From NCBI GenBank assembly GCA_001465015.1, contig LNEO01000087.1, positions 1 through 43,152 of the forward strand: a stretch of 43,152 nucleotides of DNA, written 5' to 3'. Shown piece after piece: positions 1 to 11,060 of this stretch. How positions within the stretch are numbered: position 1 is the first letter of the stretch; the number at the start of each line of letters is the position of its first letter. Below the pieces are notes generated by a model, which saw only the letters and a list, made by a program, of their open reading frames with translations, was not told the origin of the DNA and ran no database searches. Source of the stretch: Deltaproteobacteria bacterium Ga0077539. GTDB lineage: Bacteria > Myxococcota_A > Polyangia > Polyangiales > Ga0077539. A program made the position numbers and the translations under genes.

Positions 1-28
1 ATGAGGGCGCGACCTCTGGCTGTGAGGC
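1..28 (-). repeat. 28-bp edge repeat, copy A
   Basis: The reverse complement of bases 1-28 matches 43021-43048 at 25 of 28 positions. In this copy the repeat lies about 160 bases beyond the stop of the minus-strand SRPBCC gene. It contains GAGG/CCTC arms around a six-base loop that could form a short hairpin. It may be a dispersed repeat or the conserved start of a small ORF. Confidence 0.5.
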
Positions 29-96
29 GAGCGAGCGTCCGCGTTGTTCCCTCACGAATACCAGGGCTGTCGCGCCCAAATCCGGTTCCCTGCTGA
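1..96 (+). CDS. possible 31-residue small ORF at the window edge
   Basis: An ATG at base 1 opens a 31-codon frame ending in TGA at 94-96, directly before the hairpin repeat at 97-156. Its first residues, MRARPLAVRR, nearly match a minus-strand ORF starting at 43048 (MRTRPLAVRR); several base differences are synonymous or conservative. The frame has no recognisable domain and its upstream context is cut off, so it may simply be part of a dispersed DNA repeat or the 3' part of something longer. No function can be proposed. Confidence 0.2.
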   Translation: MRARPLAVRRASVRVVPSRIPGLSRPNPVPC

Positions 97-156
97 GGTT
101 GGAAGAAGACACGCCACGAGCTCACTCGGGCGCGTGTCGCCAACCGAAGGCGGAGC
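97..156 (-). repeat. palindromic 3'-end element, copy 1
   Basis: These 60 bp are identical to 19627-19686. Read as minus-strand RNA, the element can fold with an outer stem GGUUGG/CCAACC, an internal loop, an inner stem GACACGC/GCGUGUC and a small apical CGAG/CUCG stem. It begins about 33 bases after the stop of the minus-strand SRPBCC gene, and on the plus strand it directly follows the stop of the 1-96 ORF. The position fits a bidirectional terminator or 3'-end processing/stability hairpin. No T-run follows it, so it is not a classical intrinsic terminator. Confidence 0.75.
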
Positions 157-187
157 AGTGATCGTGCGTCGCGTCGATCACCGCTCC
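152..187 (-). terminator. hairpin just after the SRPBCC gene stop
   Basis: Arms 152-164 and 175-187 are complementary over 13 bp with one mismatch, around a 10-base loop. The hairpin starts within two bases of the minus-strand stop codon, and its last arm shares GCTCC with the adjacent palindromic element. No U-tract follows. A terminator role is inferred from position. Confidence 0.4.
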
Positions 188-188
188 G

Positions 189-1481
189 TTACAAAGACCA
201 CATCCCGTAGCGGATCATCACGACCTTCCAGTAGCCCGAAAGTCCGGCGACCGCCCACACGTCGCGGTCCATGAGCACGCGCTGAAACCACGCCGCGTGC
301 GCCTCGTCGCTGGTGCCGGTGTACATCACGAAGGTCCCGCCGCCGGGCGCCGCGGAGAAGTCCCACCGCTGCCGGTCGCGCGCGAAGTCCCCGGTGCGGC
401 CTTCGATCCACACCGTTTGTCGCGAAGGATCGAGCCGGGCCTCGACCTCACCCGAGCCAGCAGAGAGCGGGCTTCCGAGGGTGGTCGAGATGCGGACGCG
501 ATCCGCGGTCTGCTGCAAAACCCGGACGTTTTGCAGCCAGAGCCAGTAGTTGCCCCAGTACTGCGCGTCCATCAATCGACGTCGAACGATGTCCTCGGGC
601 GACACGACGTAGCGGCCCACCGAGATCGAGCGCATCGAGCCTTGCGGATCGAGCTCGATCGAAACGAGGTCGAGGCCCCCGCGAAGGACGCTCGTCCAGG
701 CACCAAACGACGGCCCTGTGAGCTGCGACGCAGGGGTGCTCGCGGACGGCGGGCGCACGGGTAGCCGTCGCCCGGCGAGGATCTCGGCGCGGCGTTTGAC
801 GGCGAGCGCGAGGACCGTCTCTGCGGTGATGTTGGCGCTCGAAGCGGAGTACGCGCTCGAGTTCGCGAACTGTCGAATGGCCCACGTCGCTTGGGCCGGG
901 TCGCACCACACGGTGAGCGCGACCACCGTGGTGTTGGCGTTTTCGGCGAAGAACTCCCAGCGCGTGCCAGCGGGTCCGAAGTCCGAGCGGGTCACGTCGA
1001 CGTCGACGCGACGGTCGTTGACGACGTTGACGCGCACGTCCGCGTGGACGTCGAAGATGGCAGCGCGCGCGTGAAATCGAAACGCCGTCCGCCGTCCGGT
1101 TCGGCCCTGCAGCTCGACGTCGCCCAGCGCGGGGACGAACTGCGCGTACTCCTCGGGCGAGCGCACCACGCGATGAACGACGGCGATCGGCGCCTGAACG
1201 CGGGCGTAGATCGTCGGTCGCGAGTTGGAGTGCTGATCGACCGCGCGAGGGATGATCACCGGCCCTCTCGCGAGCAGCGGACGAATCGCCTCGAGCTCGG
1301 CCGGGTCGATCGGCGCGATCGTCGCGCGAAGCGCGGCCGACCCACCGTCAGCGACGCCTGCGTCCTGCGCGCTCGCGACGCTCGAGGCGGCGAACACCGC
1401 GAGCGCGACGGCCGCGCGAGTCATCGAACGAAAGCGTGACTCTCGCCGAGGGTGAGCGGTCGCTTGGTGGGTCATGGACAT
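189..1481 (-). CDS. secreted SRPBCC/START-like protein
   Basis: This 430-residue protein has an N-terminal hydrophobic stretch ending in ASSVASAQ, a typical signal peptide with a type I cleavage site, so it is probably periplasmic. After a short linker, residues about 75-240 resemble the SRPBCC (polyketide cyclase/START) fold, with phrases such as VHRVVRSPEEYAQFVPAL. The second half (about 260-430) appears to be a second, more divergent copy. Such folds bind hydrophobic ligands, but the ligand here is unknown. ATG 1481 is used; ATG 1475 and ATG 1424 (directly before the signal peptide) are equally possible. It is last of three same-strand genes, 68 bases after the MBL-fold gene. The family call is moderate and the function unknown. 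Confidence 0.7.
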   Translation of the reverse strand: MSMTHQATAHPRRESRFRSMTRAAVALAVFAASSVASAQDAGVADGGSAALRATIAPIDPAELEAIRPLLARGPVIIPRAVDQHSNSRPTIYARVQAPIAVVHRVVRSPEEYAQFVPALGDVELQGRTGRRTAFRFHARAAIFDVHADVRVNVVNDRRVDVDVTRSDFGPAGTRWEFFAENANTTVVALTVWCDPAQATWAIRQFANSSAYSASSANITAETVLALAVKRRAEILAGRRLPVRPPSASTPASQLTGPSFGAWTSVLRGGLDLVSIELDPQGSMRSISVGRYVVSPEDIVRRRLMDAQYWGNYWLWLQNVRVLQQTADRVRISTTLGSPLSAGSGEVEARLDPSRQTVWIEGRTGDFARDRQRWDFSAAPGGGTFVMYTGTSDEAHAAWFQRVLMDRDVWAVAGLSGYWKVVMIRYGMWSL

Positions 1482-1549
1482 GGCTATCACTTCGACGCGG
1501 AGAACACTGGTTGATTCTCTTCGGAGCAAAGGACGCCGCGACGAACAGA

Positions 1550-2680
1550 TTAGCCGGTGGCGACTTCGGTTGCCGGCGCGACACGCTCGTCACGGGAGAC
1601 GAGCCGGCGCACGACCCGTCCGTGGCGAATCTCGCGGTGCTGATAGGTCGGCGCGAGCCACGGAGCGAAGCCCACCGGAGTGGCCTCGCTCGATGAAAAG
1701 ACCTGCGGGAAATCCGGGCAGTCCGCGGCTCGATCGACCAGCGCGTCCTCGAGCGCCATCGACGTGTACTGCGTCGCGCCGAGCTCGGGCGTGTTGGCGT
1801 TGAGCACGTAGTCGATGCCGTAGAGCGCGGCGGTCGAGGCGAGGCCCGGGATCTTGCTGGCGCGGGGGTTGTAGTTGTCCACGCAGACGCCGTTCTCGCT
1901 CGAGGCCCAGATGCCAGAGTCGGTCTTCACGACGATCGACTGGTTTCCCGACGTGTGGCCGGGCGTACGGATGAGGTAGACGCCGTCGCCGAGCTTGAGA
2001 TCGCCGTCGGTGAACAAGATACGATCTGCGCGGACGTCTTGCTTTCCGTCGGGGACGAACCAGGCGCGCTGCATCGGGTGCAGATCGTCCCAGTCGTCCC
2101 ACTCGCACTTGGGCACGAGGAGCTTCGCGTTGGGATACTTCGCGCGGATCGAGTCGTCGTTGGTGCCGATGATCGGCCGAACGTCTTGCGTATGAAGGTG
2201 ATCGAAGGCCACGAAATCAACGTCGTCGCAGGAGAGCCCGAGCGCTTCGAGCTGCTTCTCGATCGGGTCGAACTCCCTCGCGAAGAGCGAGCTCATGGGC
2301 CCGAGCTGCTCGATCATCGACGCGAAGTACGGCGTTCGTCGTGACGCGCGGGTGTCCGACGGGTTGAACAGAACGGTCTTGGTCGCGCCGCCGATCGCGC
2401 ACTGAACGAGCAATGTTCTGTGCGTCATCGACACGAACGGCGCGGGAGAGTGCTGCCAGGACCAGAACGCGAACTTCGCCGGGTACGCGAGCGTCGTGCG
2501 CGGCAACGTTCGGACGCTGACCGCGTTGGGTCCCGCGAGGATCTTCTCGCGCAGCGCCCGGGCGGCGCCTCGAACGGCTCGGAGCTTGGGCCCGTGCCCA
2601 CCGCTCTGCCAGGCCTCGTCGAGGTCCGTGACGTGTTCGATTCCCCGCTCTGTCAGCGCCCTTCGCATCGCGTCGCTCAT
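1550..2680 (-). CDS. MBL-fold metallohydrolase
   Basis: The protein has 376 residues. Metallo-beta-lactamase fold signatures are visible: HLHTQD at 161-166 (the HxHxxD-type metal site), TPGHTSGN at 239-246 (third metal-ligand histidine) and an acidic residue near 268 in the GVCVDNY segment. An N-terminal region of about 85 residues precedes the fold. There is no signal peptide, so it is probably cytoplasmic. The family hydrolyses thioesters, lactones, phosphodiesters and other substrates; nothing here fixes the substrate. It starts 30 bases after the YkgJ-type gene on the same strand, but has its own -10-like TACGCT at 2690-2695, so it may be transcribed independently. Confidence 0.85.
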   Translation of the reverse strand: MSDAMRRALTERGIEHVTDLDEAWQSGGHGPKLRAVRGAARALREKILAGPNAVSVRTLPRTTLAYPAKFAFWSWQHSPAPFVSMTHRTLLVQCAIGGATKTVLFNPSDTRASRRTPYFASMIEQLGPMSSLFAREFDPIEKQLEALGLSCDDVDFVAFDHLHTQDVRPIIGTNDDSIRAKYPNAKLLVPKCEWDDWDDLHPMQRAWFVPDGKQDVRADRILFTDGDLKLGDGVYLIRTPGHTSGNQSIVVKTDSGIWASSENGVCVDNYNPRASKIPGLASTAALYGIDYVLNANTPELGATQYTSMALEDALVDRAADCPDFPQVFSSSEATPVGFAPWLAPTYQHREIRHGRVVRRLVSRDERVAPATEVATG

Positions 2681-2689
2681 GGTGGCTCG

Positions 2690-2695
2690 AGCGTA
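2690..2695 (-). promoter_or_regulatory. -10-like TACGCT for the MBL-fold gene
   Basis: On the minus strand TACGCT ends nine bases before ATG 2680. No Shine-Dalgarno sequence is apparent, which fits a near-leaderless transcript. Confidence 0.35.
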
Positions 2696-2710
2696 GCGCG
2701 ATTCGACCGC

Positions 2711-3118
2711 TCACGCGCGGCGCGAGGAGCCTTGGCGCTTTGCGCGCTTGGGTTCGGGCTGCTCGTCGATGCCCCGCTCGATCCGCGCTTTTCGACACTC
2801 TTCGTCGCCTGCCTTGACCAGCCGACAGACGCCGGGTCGCACCTCGTAGATGTCGCACGAGACGCTCTCGCCGAGACGCCCCGAGAGCGCGCAGCACCGC
2901 TGGTTGACGCCCACGAGTCGCATGTGGACCTCCCCCTTCGCGTTGGTAAAGGTGAGCTTCTTGATGAGCTCGGGATGCTTGTTGATCTTGTCCTTCTTCA
3001 AGACCTCGACGTACTCGTCGTAGTCGATCTCGCGGTTCTGATCGCGGTTGCAGCAGCACGCTCCGCAGGTCACGCAGTCGAACTCGGGCTCATTAGCGGC
3101 TGTCTTCTTTCGACCCAT
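2711..3118 (-). CDS. YkgJ-family cysteine cluster protein
   Basis: This 135-residue protein starts at ATG 3118 (MGRKKTAANEP); the longer frame upstream is low-complexity and was not used. It has CVTCGACCC near the N-terminus, then CC, CDIYEVRPGVCR and a final Cys, the spacing of the YkgJ/UPF0153 family. These proteins are thought to bind zinc or an Fe-S cluster, but their biochemical role is not established. The C-terminal tail is basic. The gene is divergent from the metallophosphoesterase at 3217 and upstream of the MBL-fold gene. Confidence 0.8.
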   Translation of the reverse strand: MGRKKTAANEPEFDCVTCGACCCNRDQNREIDYDEYVEVLKKDKINKHPELIKKLTFTNAKGEVHMRLVGVNQRCCALSGRLGESVSCDIYEVRPGVCRLVKAGDEECRKARIERGIDEQPEPKRAKRQGSSRRA

Positions 3119-3193
3119 GGATGTCGCGTGGAGCGTGGCACGACCCCGCGCCATCGCGCGAGATCCTGACAAGAGCGCAGACGTCCCGCGATG

Positions 3194-3199
3194 TATGAT
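3194..3199 (+). promoter_or_regulatory. -10-like TATGAT for the metallophosphoesterase
   Basis: TATGAT lies 17 bases before ATG 3217, giving a predicted leader of about 11 nt. A CTGACA occurs at 3166-3171, but its 22-bp spacing is too long for a standard -35. Confidence 0.35.
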
Positions 3200-3216
3200 G
3201 CGCGAGAAGCCGCCGC

Positions 3217-4497
3217 ATGCCCGATATCGCGTACATCACTGACGTCGAGGGGCGTTGGGACAAGCTCGAGTCGTTTGCGAAGGACAACCCGTTGGTGAGC
3301 ATCGACGAGGCGGGACGCCTTCGCGTGTCCGACGGCGCCGTGTTCGTCTTCGGCGGAGACGCGGTCGACCGCGGACCAGACAGCCTGCGCGTGTTGCGGA
3401 CGCTGCTCGAAGCGAAGCGAGCGCAGCCCAGTCAGGTCGTCCTCCTCGCGGGAAACCGAGACATCAACAAGCTCCGCCTGGCCCGCGAGCTCCGCGGGCG
3501 CCCGCCTCCGCGGACGCCCGACGCCGAGCGAGCCGCCGGAGGCGCGGTGCTGTTGCGCTGGATCCTCGCGCAGACGATGGGCGCGGGCGAGGCGTTCGAG
3601 CACCGGCGCACCGAGCTGAGCAGGCTGCGCGGCACGAGCGTCGAGGACGCCGAGGTGTGCGAGAGCTTCGTCGAAGACGTCGCGCGAGACGGCGCGCTCA
3701 GGGCGTATCTGCGCGAGTGCACGCTGGCGTTTCGCCTGGGCGACGCGCTGTTTCTTCACGGCGCGGTGACCGACGAGAACTTCGGCCTCGTCCCGACCGG
3801 CGAGACCGCCGCGGACGAGCGGATCGCGCTGTGCGCGATGGGCGAAGCCCAGGTCGACGCCTGGGTCGACGGGCTCGATCGGTTTTATCGCCAGCAAATC
3901 GAGGCGTTTTGCGAAGGTGCAGAGCGCGTCGCGGTCGATCGCCCCGCGCCGTGGGCGGCGGTGGTCGCCTATCAAGCGCCGCTTCCGGGGACGCGAACCA
4001 ACCAGCAGAGCGTCGTGTACGGGCGCCCTGCGGACTCTCTGGGCAATCCGTTGCTTCCGTCACGAGCGCTGATCGCGAAGCTCGAGCGAGACGGCGTTCG
4101 CCGGGTGTTCGTGGGGCACACTCCGTCTGGGGACAGCCCGAGCGTCCTGCGCTACGAGCGATTCTCGCTGGTCCTGGCGGACAACTCGTACGCGCGCGTC
4201 GGCGGTGGATCGCAGGTGTTCTTGCTCGGCGGTCGAACGATCGCGAAGGGATCGACCGCGCTCGACGACGGAAGCGTCCTCGCGACCAGCGCGGATTGGA
4301 TCGACTCGAGCCCCGGTCCCCTCGGAGCGCGATCGGTCTCGAGCGGATTGCTCGTCAAAGCAAGCACCGACCGCGGCGCGGTCGTCGGCTTTCGCGCGCT
4401 GGAAGGCTATCGGCTCACGCAGCGAGAGATGACCGAGCTCGAGCTCTCTGCGACGGAGCCACCCTTCGATCCATTGGACAAAAACCAGTTCACTTGA
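3217..4497 (+). CDS. metallophosphoesterase with altered metal-site motifs
   Basis: The protein has 426 residues. The calcineurin-like phosphoesterase core is recognisable: DVEG at 9-12 (usually DxH), GGDAVDRG at 46-53, GNRDIN at 79-84 (usually GNH[DE]) and GHTP at 300-303. The second ligand of the first motif is Glu rather than His, and the GNH histidine is Arg, so metal binding or catalysis may differ from the canonical family. There is no signal peptide or membrane segment. It converges on the SDR gene with only 16 AT-rich bases between their stops. The substrate is unknown; a protein Ser/Thr or nucleotide phosphatase is possible. Confidence 0.8.
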   Translation: MPDIAYITDVEGRWDKLESFAKDNPLVSIDEAGRLRVSDGAVFVFGGDAVDRGPDSLRVLRTLLEAKRAQPSQVVLLAGNRDINKLRLARELRGRPPPRTPDAERAAGGAVLLRWILAQTMGAGEAFEHRRTELSRLRGTSVEDAEVCESFVEDVARDGALRAYLRECTLAFRLGDALFLHGAVTDENFGLVPTGETAADERIALCAMGEAQVDAWVDGLDRFYRQQIEAFCEGAERVAVDRPAPWAAVVAYQAPLPGTRTNQQSVVYGRPADSLGNPLLPSRALIAKLERDGVRRVFVGHTPSGDSPSVLRYERFSLVLADNSYARVGGGSQVFLLGGRTIAKGSTALDDGSVLATSADWIDSSPGPLGARSVSSGLLVKASTDRGAVVGFRALEGYRLTQREMTELELSATEPPFDPLDKNQFT

Positions 4498-4513
4498 ATT
4501 ATTAACCCAGTAT

Positions 4514-5260
4514 TCATCGCCCGGACAGAAAGGGCAGCCGCTGAAAGAGCCACTCGGGGGTGCGCTTGACCACTGGCATGATCAGCGACCAGACCCTGGG
4601 GACGTAGGCCTCGGGCGTTCGGGCGTCCATCGCGCGGATGATTCCCTCTGCGGCCTCCGTGGCCGAGATGAAGAGCGCGTTCTTCTCGTGCTCGACGGTC
4701 ATGGGCGTGTCCACGGGACCGAGCTTGATCGTGACGACGCTGACACCCGAGCGATAGAGCCGCGAGCGGAGGCCCTGGAGGTAGACGTTGAGCGCTCCCT
4801 TCGCGGCGCCGTAGGTGAAATTGCGGGGCCTTCCTCGGTCGCCCGCGACCGAGGTGATCACGCCGATCGTCCCGGTCCCTGCGCGCTCCATCGCGTTGGC
4901 GAGCGCGACGAGCAGCGCCACGGCGCTCACGAGGTTGTCGTGCAAGATCGCCGCGGCGGCGCTGGGGTCCCGTTCGGTGAGGAGCTGATCGCCGAGCACG
5001 CCGTGCGCGACGAGCGCGCGATCGGGCGATCCGCCGAGCGCCTCGAGCGACCGAGCGATGGTGGACTCTGCCCCTGAGATATCCGAGAAGTCTGCGCGCT
5101 CGGAGGTGACGGTGCTCGAGCGCTCGCACGCTTCGACGACGGAGCGGAGCTTCTCGGCGCTGCGACCCACGAGGTGCAAGCGATCGCCGCGCGCCGCGTG
5201 GGTGAGCGCGAATTCGCGAGCGACCGCGGAGGTCGCGCCGAGCACAAGGACGCGTTCCAT
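4514..5260 (-). CDS. short-chain dehydrogenase/reductase
   Basis: A classical SDR of 248 residues, starting at ATG 5260. The nucleotide-binding glycine motif is GATSAVA at 8-14, and the catalytic set is N109, S137, Y150 and K154 (YGAAK). The overall pattern (GATSxxAxE start, DNL, TSVAGDRGRPRN) resembles the DprE2-like and lipid-modifying SDRs, but the substrate is not determined. The C-terminal segment RTPEWLFQRLPFLSGR is amphipathic and could touch the membrane. A TATGCGATAAGT stretch lies upstream of the start and could hold a -10 element. Confidence 0.85.
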   Translation of the reverse strand: MERVLVLGATSAVAREFALTHAARGDRLHLVGRSAEKLRSVVEACERSSTVTSERADFSDISGAESTIARSLEALGGSPDRALVAHGVLGDQLLTERDPSAAAAILHDNLVSAVALLVALANAMERAGTGTIGVITSVAGDRGRPRNFTYGAAKGALNVYLQGLRSRLYRSGVSVVTIKLGPVDTPMTVEHEKNALFISATEAAEGIIRAMDARTPEAYVPRVWSLIMPVVKRTPEWLFQRLPFLSGR

Positions 5261-5426
5261 CGTGAGGGCGCACTTATCGCATACCGCGCCGCGGGACTGG
5301 AAGGGCGACATGCGGGTCATCGACCACACATGTTTTCAACTGATCATCGATCCAATCGCTCTCCAGTTGCGCGCATCGCTGCCCCCGAGCCGAGCCGCGG
5401 GTGACCAACGCGAACGCGCGCTCTGC

Positions 5427-5432
5427 TATGAT
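5427..5432 (+). promoter_or_regulatory. extended -10 TGC-TATGAT, leaderless start predicted
   Basis: TG-C-TATGAT ends exactly six bases before GTG 5439, so the predicted transcription start is the first base of the start codon. No ribosome binding site is seen. Confidence 0.5.
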
Positions 5433-5438
5433 TCGCGG

Positions 5439-7349
5439 GTGTTGCACAACCTTCGTCACGCCGTGTGGCTCACCCTCTTCGCCGCGGGATGCGCACTTCC
5501 GCACGCGTCGTTGCGGCGCGACGACGCGGCCGACGACCTCGCTGTCGAAGACGCGACCGACGCCGAGTCCGACGGCTCGATCGACTCGCCAGACAGCAGC
5601 GACGCGATCGACGTGACGATCGACACCCCCGACGCGCCGGAGCTCGACGCCGCTCGTGACGCGATGGACGTCCCCGACGCCGTCGATGCCCCTGCGGATC
5701 GGCAGTGTCCGCCCGGACAGATGTTGTGCGGGGCGAGCTGCGTCGACACGGTCGCCAACACGCTCCACTGCGGTCGCTGCGACGGATTCTGCCCGACGTC
5801 GGTCAACGGGATCGCCTCGTGCGCCGCCTCGCGCTGCGGCCTCGTTTGCAACGCTGGGTATCGCCTCGTCTACGACATGAGCGGAACGCCCAACTGCGTC
5901 ACAGACGTATCGACCGCGGCTTCATCGTGTCCCGGACAGATGATCGACCTCGCGCCCGGCACGAGCCAGTCCTTTGTCGGCACGACCGAGGGTCGCCCCG
6001 GCATGCGAGTCGGCGGCGGCTCGTGCGCGATGCTCTCGGGACCCGAGGCGGTCTTCAACGTGACCGCGCGCGAAGCTGGGGTCGTGCGCGTGACGATGAC
6101 CTCGTTCGAGTCGATGGGCTTCTATGTCATCGGCGGGACCTGCGGCGGTGCGCTGAGCGGCGCGCAGGTGGCGTGCTCCTACGAGGGGCCCACGATGACG
6201 CAGCGAGCACGAACGAGGACGACGGTGTTCGAAGCGACCGCCGGGCAGGTCTTCACGGTCGTCGTCGATTCGCCGGCCGGCGCACCGCAGCCGTTTTCGC
6301 TCACAGTGAACCACGTGACCAACTGCGGGTTCTCCACGATCACGAGCTCGATGACGCGCACGTGCGGAGACGGAAACGCGACAGGCATGGACGGCTGCAG
6401 CGCGACGTGTTCGATCGAAGCGGGGCTCATCCAGACGACCTGCGGTGGAATCACACCGATGACGCCGCGCGTAGTGATCGGGAGCGAGCCTTCGATCTTC
6501 GAGGGCAACTGGACGGGAGGAGGAGGAATGTTCTCTGCCTGTGGTGGAGGCCACGATCGATCGGAACGGATCGTGGCCGTGGACGTTCCTGTGCCGACAT
6601 CGCTGCGGATCGATTTGAAGCCTGGCGACAGCAGCCGAACGGCGCTGCTGGTCCGTCGCTCGATGTGCAGCAACTCGACGGGCGAGCTTTGCTCGAACAA
6701 CGTCGACGAAACCGCGTCCGGCGAGCGCGTCGACATCACGACCACGATGCCCAACGAGCGGCTGTTCGTGATCATGGACACCGACCGCGACGCGCCGTAC
6801 ACGCTGCGATTTACGCCGCAAAACTGCGGTGATGGTCGCCTCGCGGCCGGCGAGCAGTGCGACGACGGCGACACCTCGGCTGGCGACGGTTGCGACTCCA
6901 ACTGCAGGGTGGAGGCGCGTTGCGATCTGCGCGAAGGCGCGACGGACACCGTCCCGACCGCGCCGTTCGCGCTTCCGTCGGACTGCGATTCGCTGCGCTT
7001 CGGCGGTCGCATCGACCCGGCGGCGCCCGATCGCGACGACGCCGTCCGGCTCTATCTTCGCGCGGGACAGAACGCTGCGTTTCAGCTCTCGTCGGGCGGA
7101 CAAGGGCGATGCCCGCGAGGAGTCGACCCGGTGATCGAGGTGTCGCGCGGCTCGATTTCGATCATGCCTTCGCCGCGAAACACTGGGTGCGTGAACAACT
7201 TCGCGGCGATCTGCGTCGACGACTCGGTGACCTACTGCCCGGACTCAGCGTTCACCGCGCCCGCGGACGATTGGTACACCTTTCGGGTGTTTCGCTACGG
7301 CGATGGGGGATCGGCGTTCGACTACGAGCTGTTGCTCACGCGCCGTTGA
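5439..7349 (+). CDS. large Cys-rich lipoprotein with DUF4215-type repeats
   Basis: A 636-residue protein starting at GTG 5439 (TTG 5442 is an alternative). The short leader ends in LFAAGC, a weak lipobox, suggesting an outer-membrane lipoprotein. A long Asp/Ser/Ala-rich, probably disordered segment (about 25-90) follows, then a Cys-rich region containing CPPGQMLCGASC. Myxococcus cysteine-rich repeats occur near 309 (CGDGNATGMDGC) and clearly at 463-495 (CGDGRLAAGEQCDDG...GDGCDSNC). The regions between are beta-rich. Such proteins are frequent on Myxococcota surfaces; their roles are mostly unknown. The gene overlaps the NRDE gene tail-to-tail by 14 bases. Confidence 0.8.
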   Translation: MLHNLRHAVWLTLFAAGCALPHASLRRDDAADDLAVEDATDAESDGSIDSPDSSDAIDVTIDTPDAPELDAARDAMDVPDAVDAPADRQCPPGQMLCGASCVDTVANTLHCGRCDGFCPTSVNGIASCAASRCGLVCNAGYRLVYDMSGTPNCVTDVSTAASSCPGQMIDLAPGTSQSFVGTTEGRPGMRVGGGSCAMLSGPEAVFNVTAREAGVVRVTMTSFESMGFYVIGGTCGGALSGAQVACSYEGPTMTQRARTRTTVFEATAGQVFTVVVDSPAGAPQPFSLTVNHVTNCGFSTITSSMTRTCGDGNATGMDGCSATCSIEAGLIQTTCGGITPMTPRVVIGSEPSIFEGNWTGGGGMFSACGGGHDRSERIVAVDVPVPTSLRIDLKPGDSSRTALLVRRSMCSNSTGELCSNNVDETASGERVDITTTMPNERLFVIMDTDRDAPYTLRFTPQNCGDGRLAAGEQCDDGDTSAGDGCDSNCRVEARCDLREGATDTVPTAPFALPSDCDSLRFGGRIDPAAPDRDDAVRLYLRAGQNAAFQLSSGGQGRCPRGVDPVIEVSRGSISIMPSPRNTGCVNNFAAICVDDSVTYCPDSAFTAPADDWYTFRVFRYGDGGSAFDYELLLTRR

Positions 7350-8130
7350 GCAGCGAAGTGAAGTCGCGAAACGGGGTTTGGTCCGGCGGACCGTCGGCGA
7401 ACCCGTAGTGCTCGACGCGACCGTCGCCGACGACCGCGATCGTGGAAGAGCGAGTTCCGTAGATCTCAGTGCGAATACAAAGGGCTTGAAGGGCCCGTGC
7501 CCACTCCTTTGGCACCGGGCTCGTCGGATCCACGGGAACATCTTCGGGCACCGTGGTGTCCGCCAGAAAATGTTCGAGCTCTGCTCGGAGGGCGTCCCAC
7601 GGCGCGTCCACGACCTCCGCCACACGCGCGCGCAGTCTATTTGCCTTTGGAAACCAGGGAGAATCCAGACGATCGTTCGCGAGCACCCACACGCCGGGCG
7701 ACAGCTCGACGCTCTGCCAACCGTCGGCGCGGCCATAAACGACGAAGAGCCGATCACCGTCGCCCACCGCGAGGTTGAACGGGGGAAATTCCGCCGCGTC
7801 CATCGCGAGCACCCGTTCGAGCGCGCGCTCTGCTCGCCCGTCTCGTCCGGCGGCGCCCGCGCGGAGACACTCGAGCACGGCTTCACCGCGCGAGCGCGCG
7901 TCGGGGGGCGGCGGCTCGGCGGTGCGCTGGTTGGTCAGCCCGACGAAGAGGCCATTTTTCGTGACGCCCAGCCACGTTCCACCCTTGTGATCTCGCCCTC
8001 CCGCGACGCCGAGGCGCTCGTCGAGGAGCGTCGGACCCGTCGCTGGCCGCGCGTAGAACTCGTCGCGGTTGGCGGCCACGACGAGGGGCTGACCGGGTCG
8101 GACGCGGTGAACAAGCGCGATCGTGCACAT
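7336..8130 (-). CDS. NRDE/TANGO2 family protein
   Basis: This 264-residue protein begins MCTIALVHRV at ATG 8130 and has the family hallmark NRDE at 21-24 followed by a GGTWLGV segment and a GLTNQR motif, as in the Ntn-hydrolase-like TANGO2/NRDE family. The conserved Cys2 would become the N-terminal nucleophile after Met removal. Family members are linked to haem trafficking and lipid homeostasis, but the bacterial role is unsettled. The 3' end overlaps the convergent Cys-rich lipoprotein gene by 14 bases. No clear Shine-Dalgarno sequence precedes it. Confidence 0.85.
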   Translation of the reverse strand: MCTIALVHRVRPGQPLVVAANRDEFYARPATGPTLLDERLGVAGGRDHKGGTWLGVTKNGLFVGLTNQRTAEPPPPDARSRGEAVLECLRAGAAGRDGRAERALERVLAMDAAEFPPFNLAVGDGDRLFVVYGRADGWQSVELSPGVWVLANDRLDSPWFPKANRLRARVAEVVDAPWDALRAELEHFLADTTVPEDVPVDPTSPVPKEWARALQALCIRTEIYGTRSSTIAVVGDGRVEHYGFADGPPDQTPFRDFTSLLNGA

Positions 8131-8377
8131 GATTCGTGCAGTCTTGGGCTCCTGCGAGCCGCGCGTAAAGCGTCCCTCGCGATACAGTCCGCGAGACGAC
8201 CGACGCCCCGCCACCCAAGGTCTCTGGCCGCCGGCGCGTTGCAGTCGCAGGGCCATCCGTTTACAAAGTTTGCCCTGATGGTCGCGCGATTCGTCGCCGC
8301 GGCGGTCGAACGTAGCTGCTCGGGCGATGACGATGCGCCCGCTGATCGCAGGGAGTGCGGCGCGCCGACAGCGCCGC

Positions 8378-8382
8378 GGAGG
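8378..8382 (+). promoter_or_regulatory. Shine-Dalgarno GGAGG fixing the hppA start
   Basis: GGAGG is eight bases before GTG 8391. This supports the GTG over the upstream in-frame ATG 8355, whose residues look non-conserved. Confidence 0.6.
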
Positions 8383-8390
8383 AACGTGAA

Positions 8391-11060
<2,670 letters not shown>

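Noticed and set aside
97..156. Integron attC-like site
   Set aside because: The palindrome resembles attC in size, but the required RYYYAAC/GTTRRRY core ends are not met and no integrase is present.
3166..3171. CTGACA as -35 for the metallophosphoesterase
   Set aside because: Spacing of 22 bp to TATGAT is outside the usual range.
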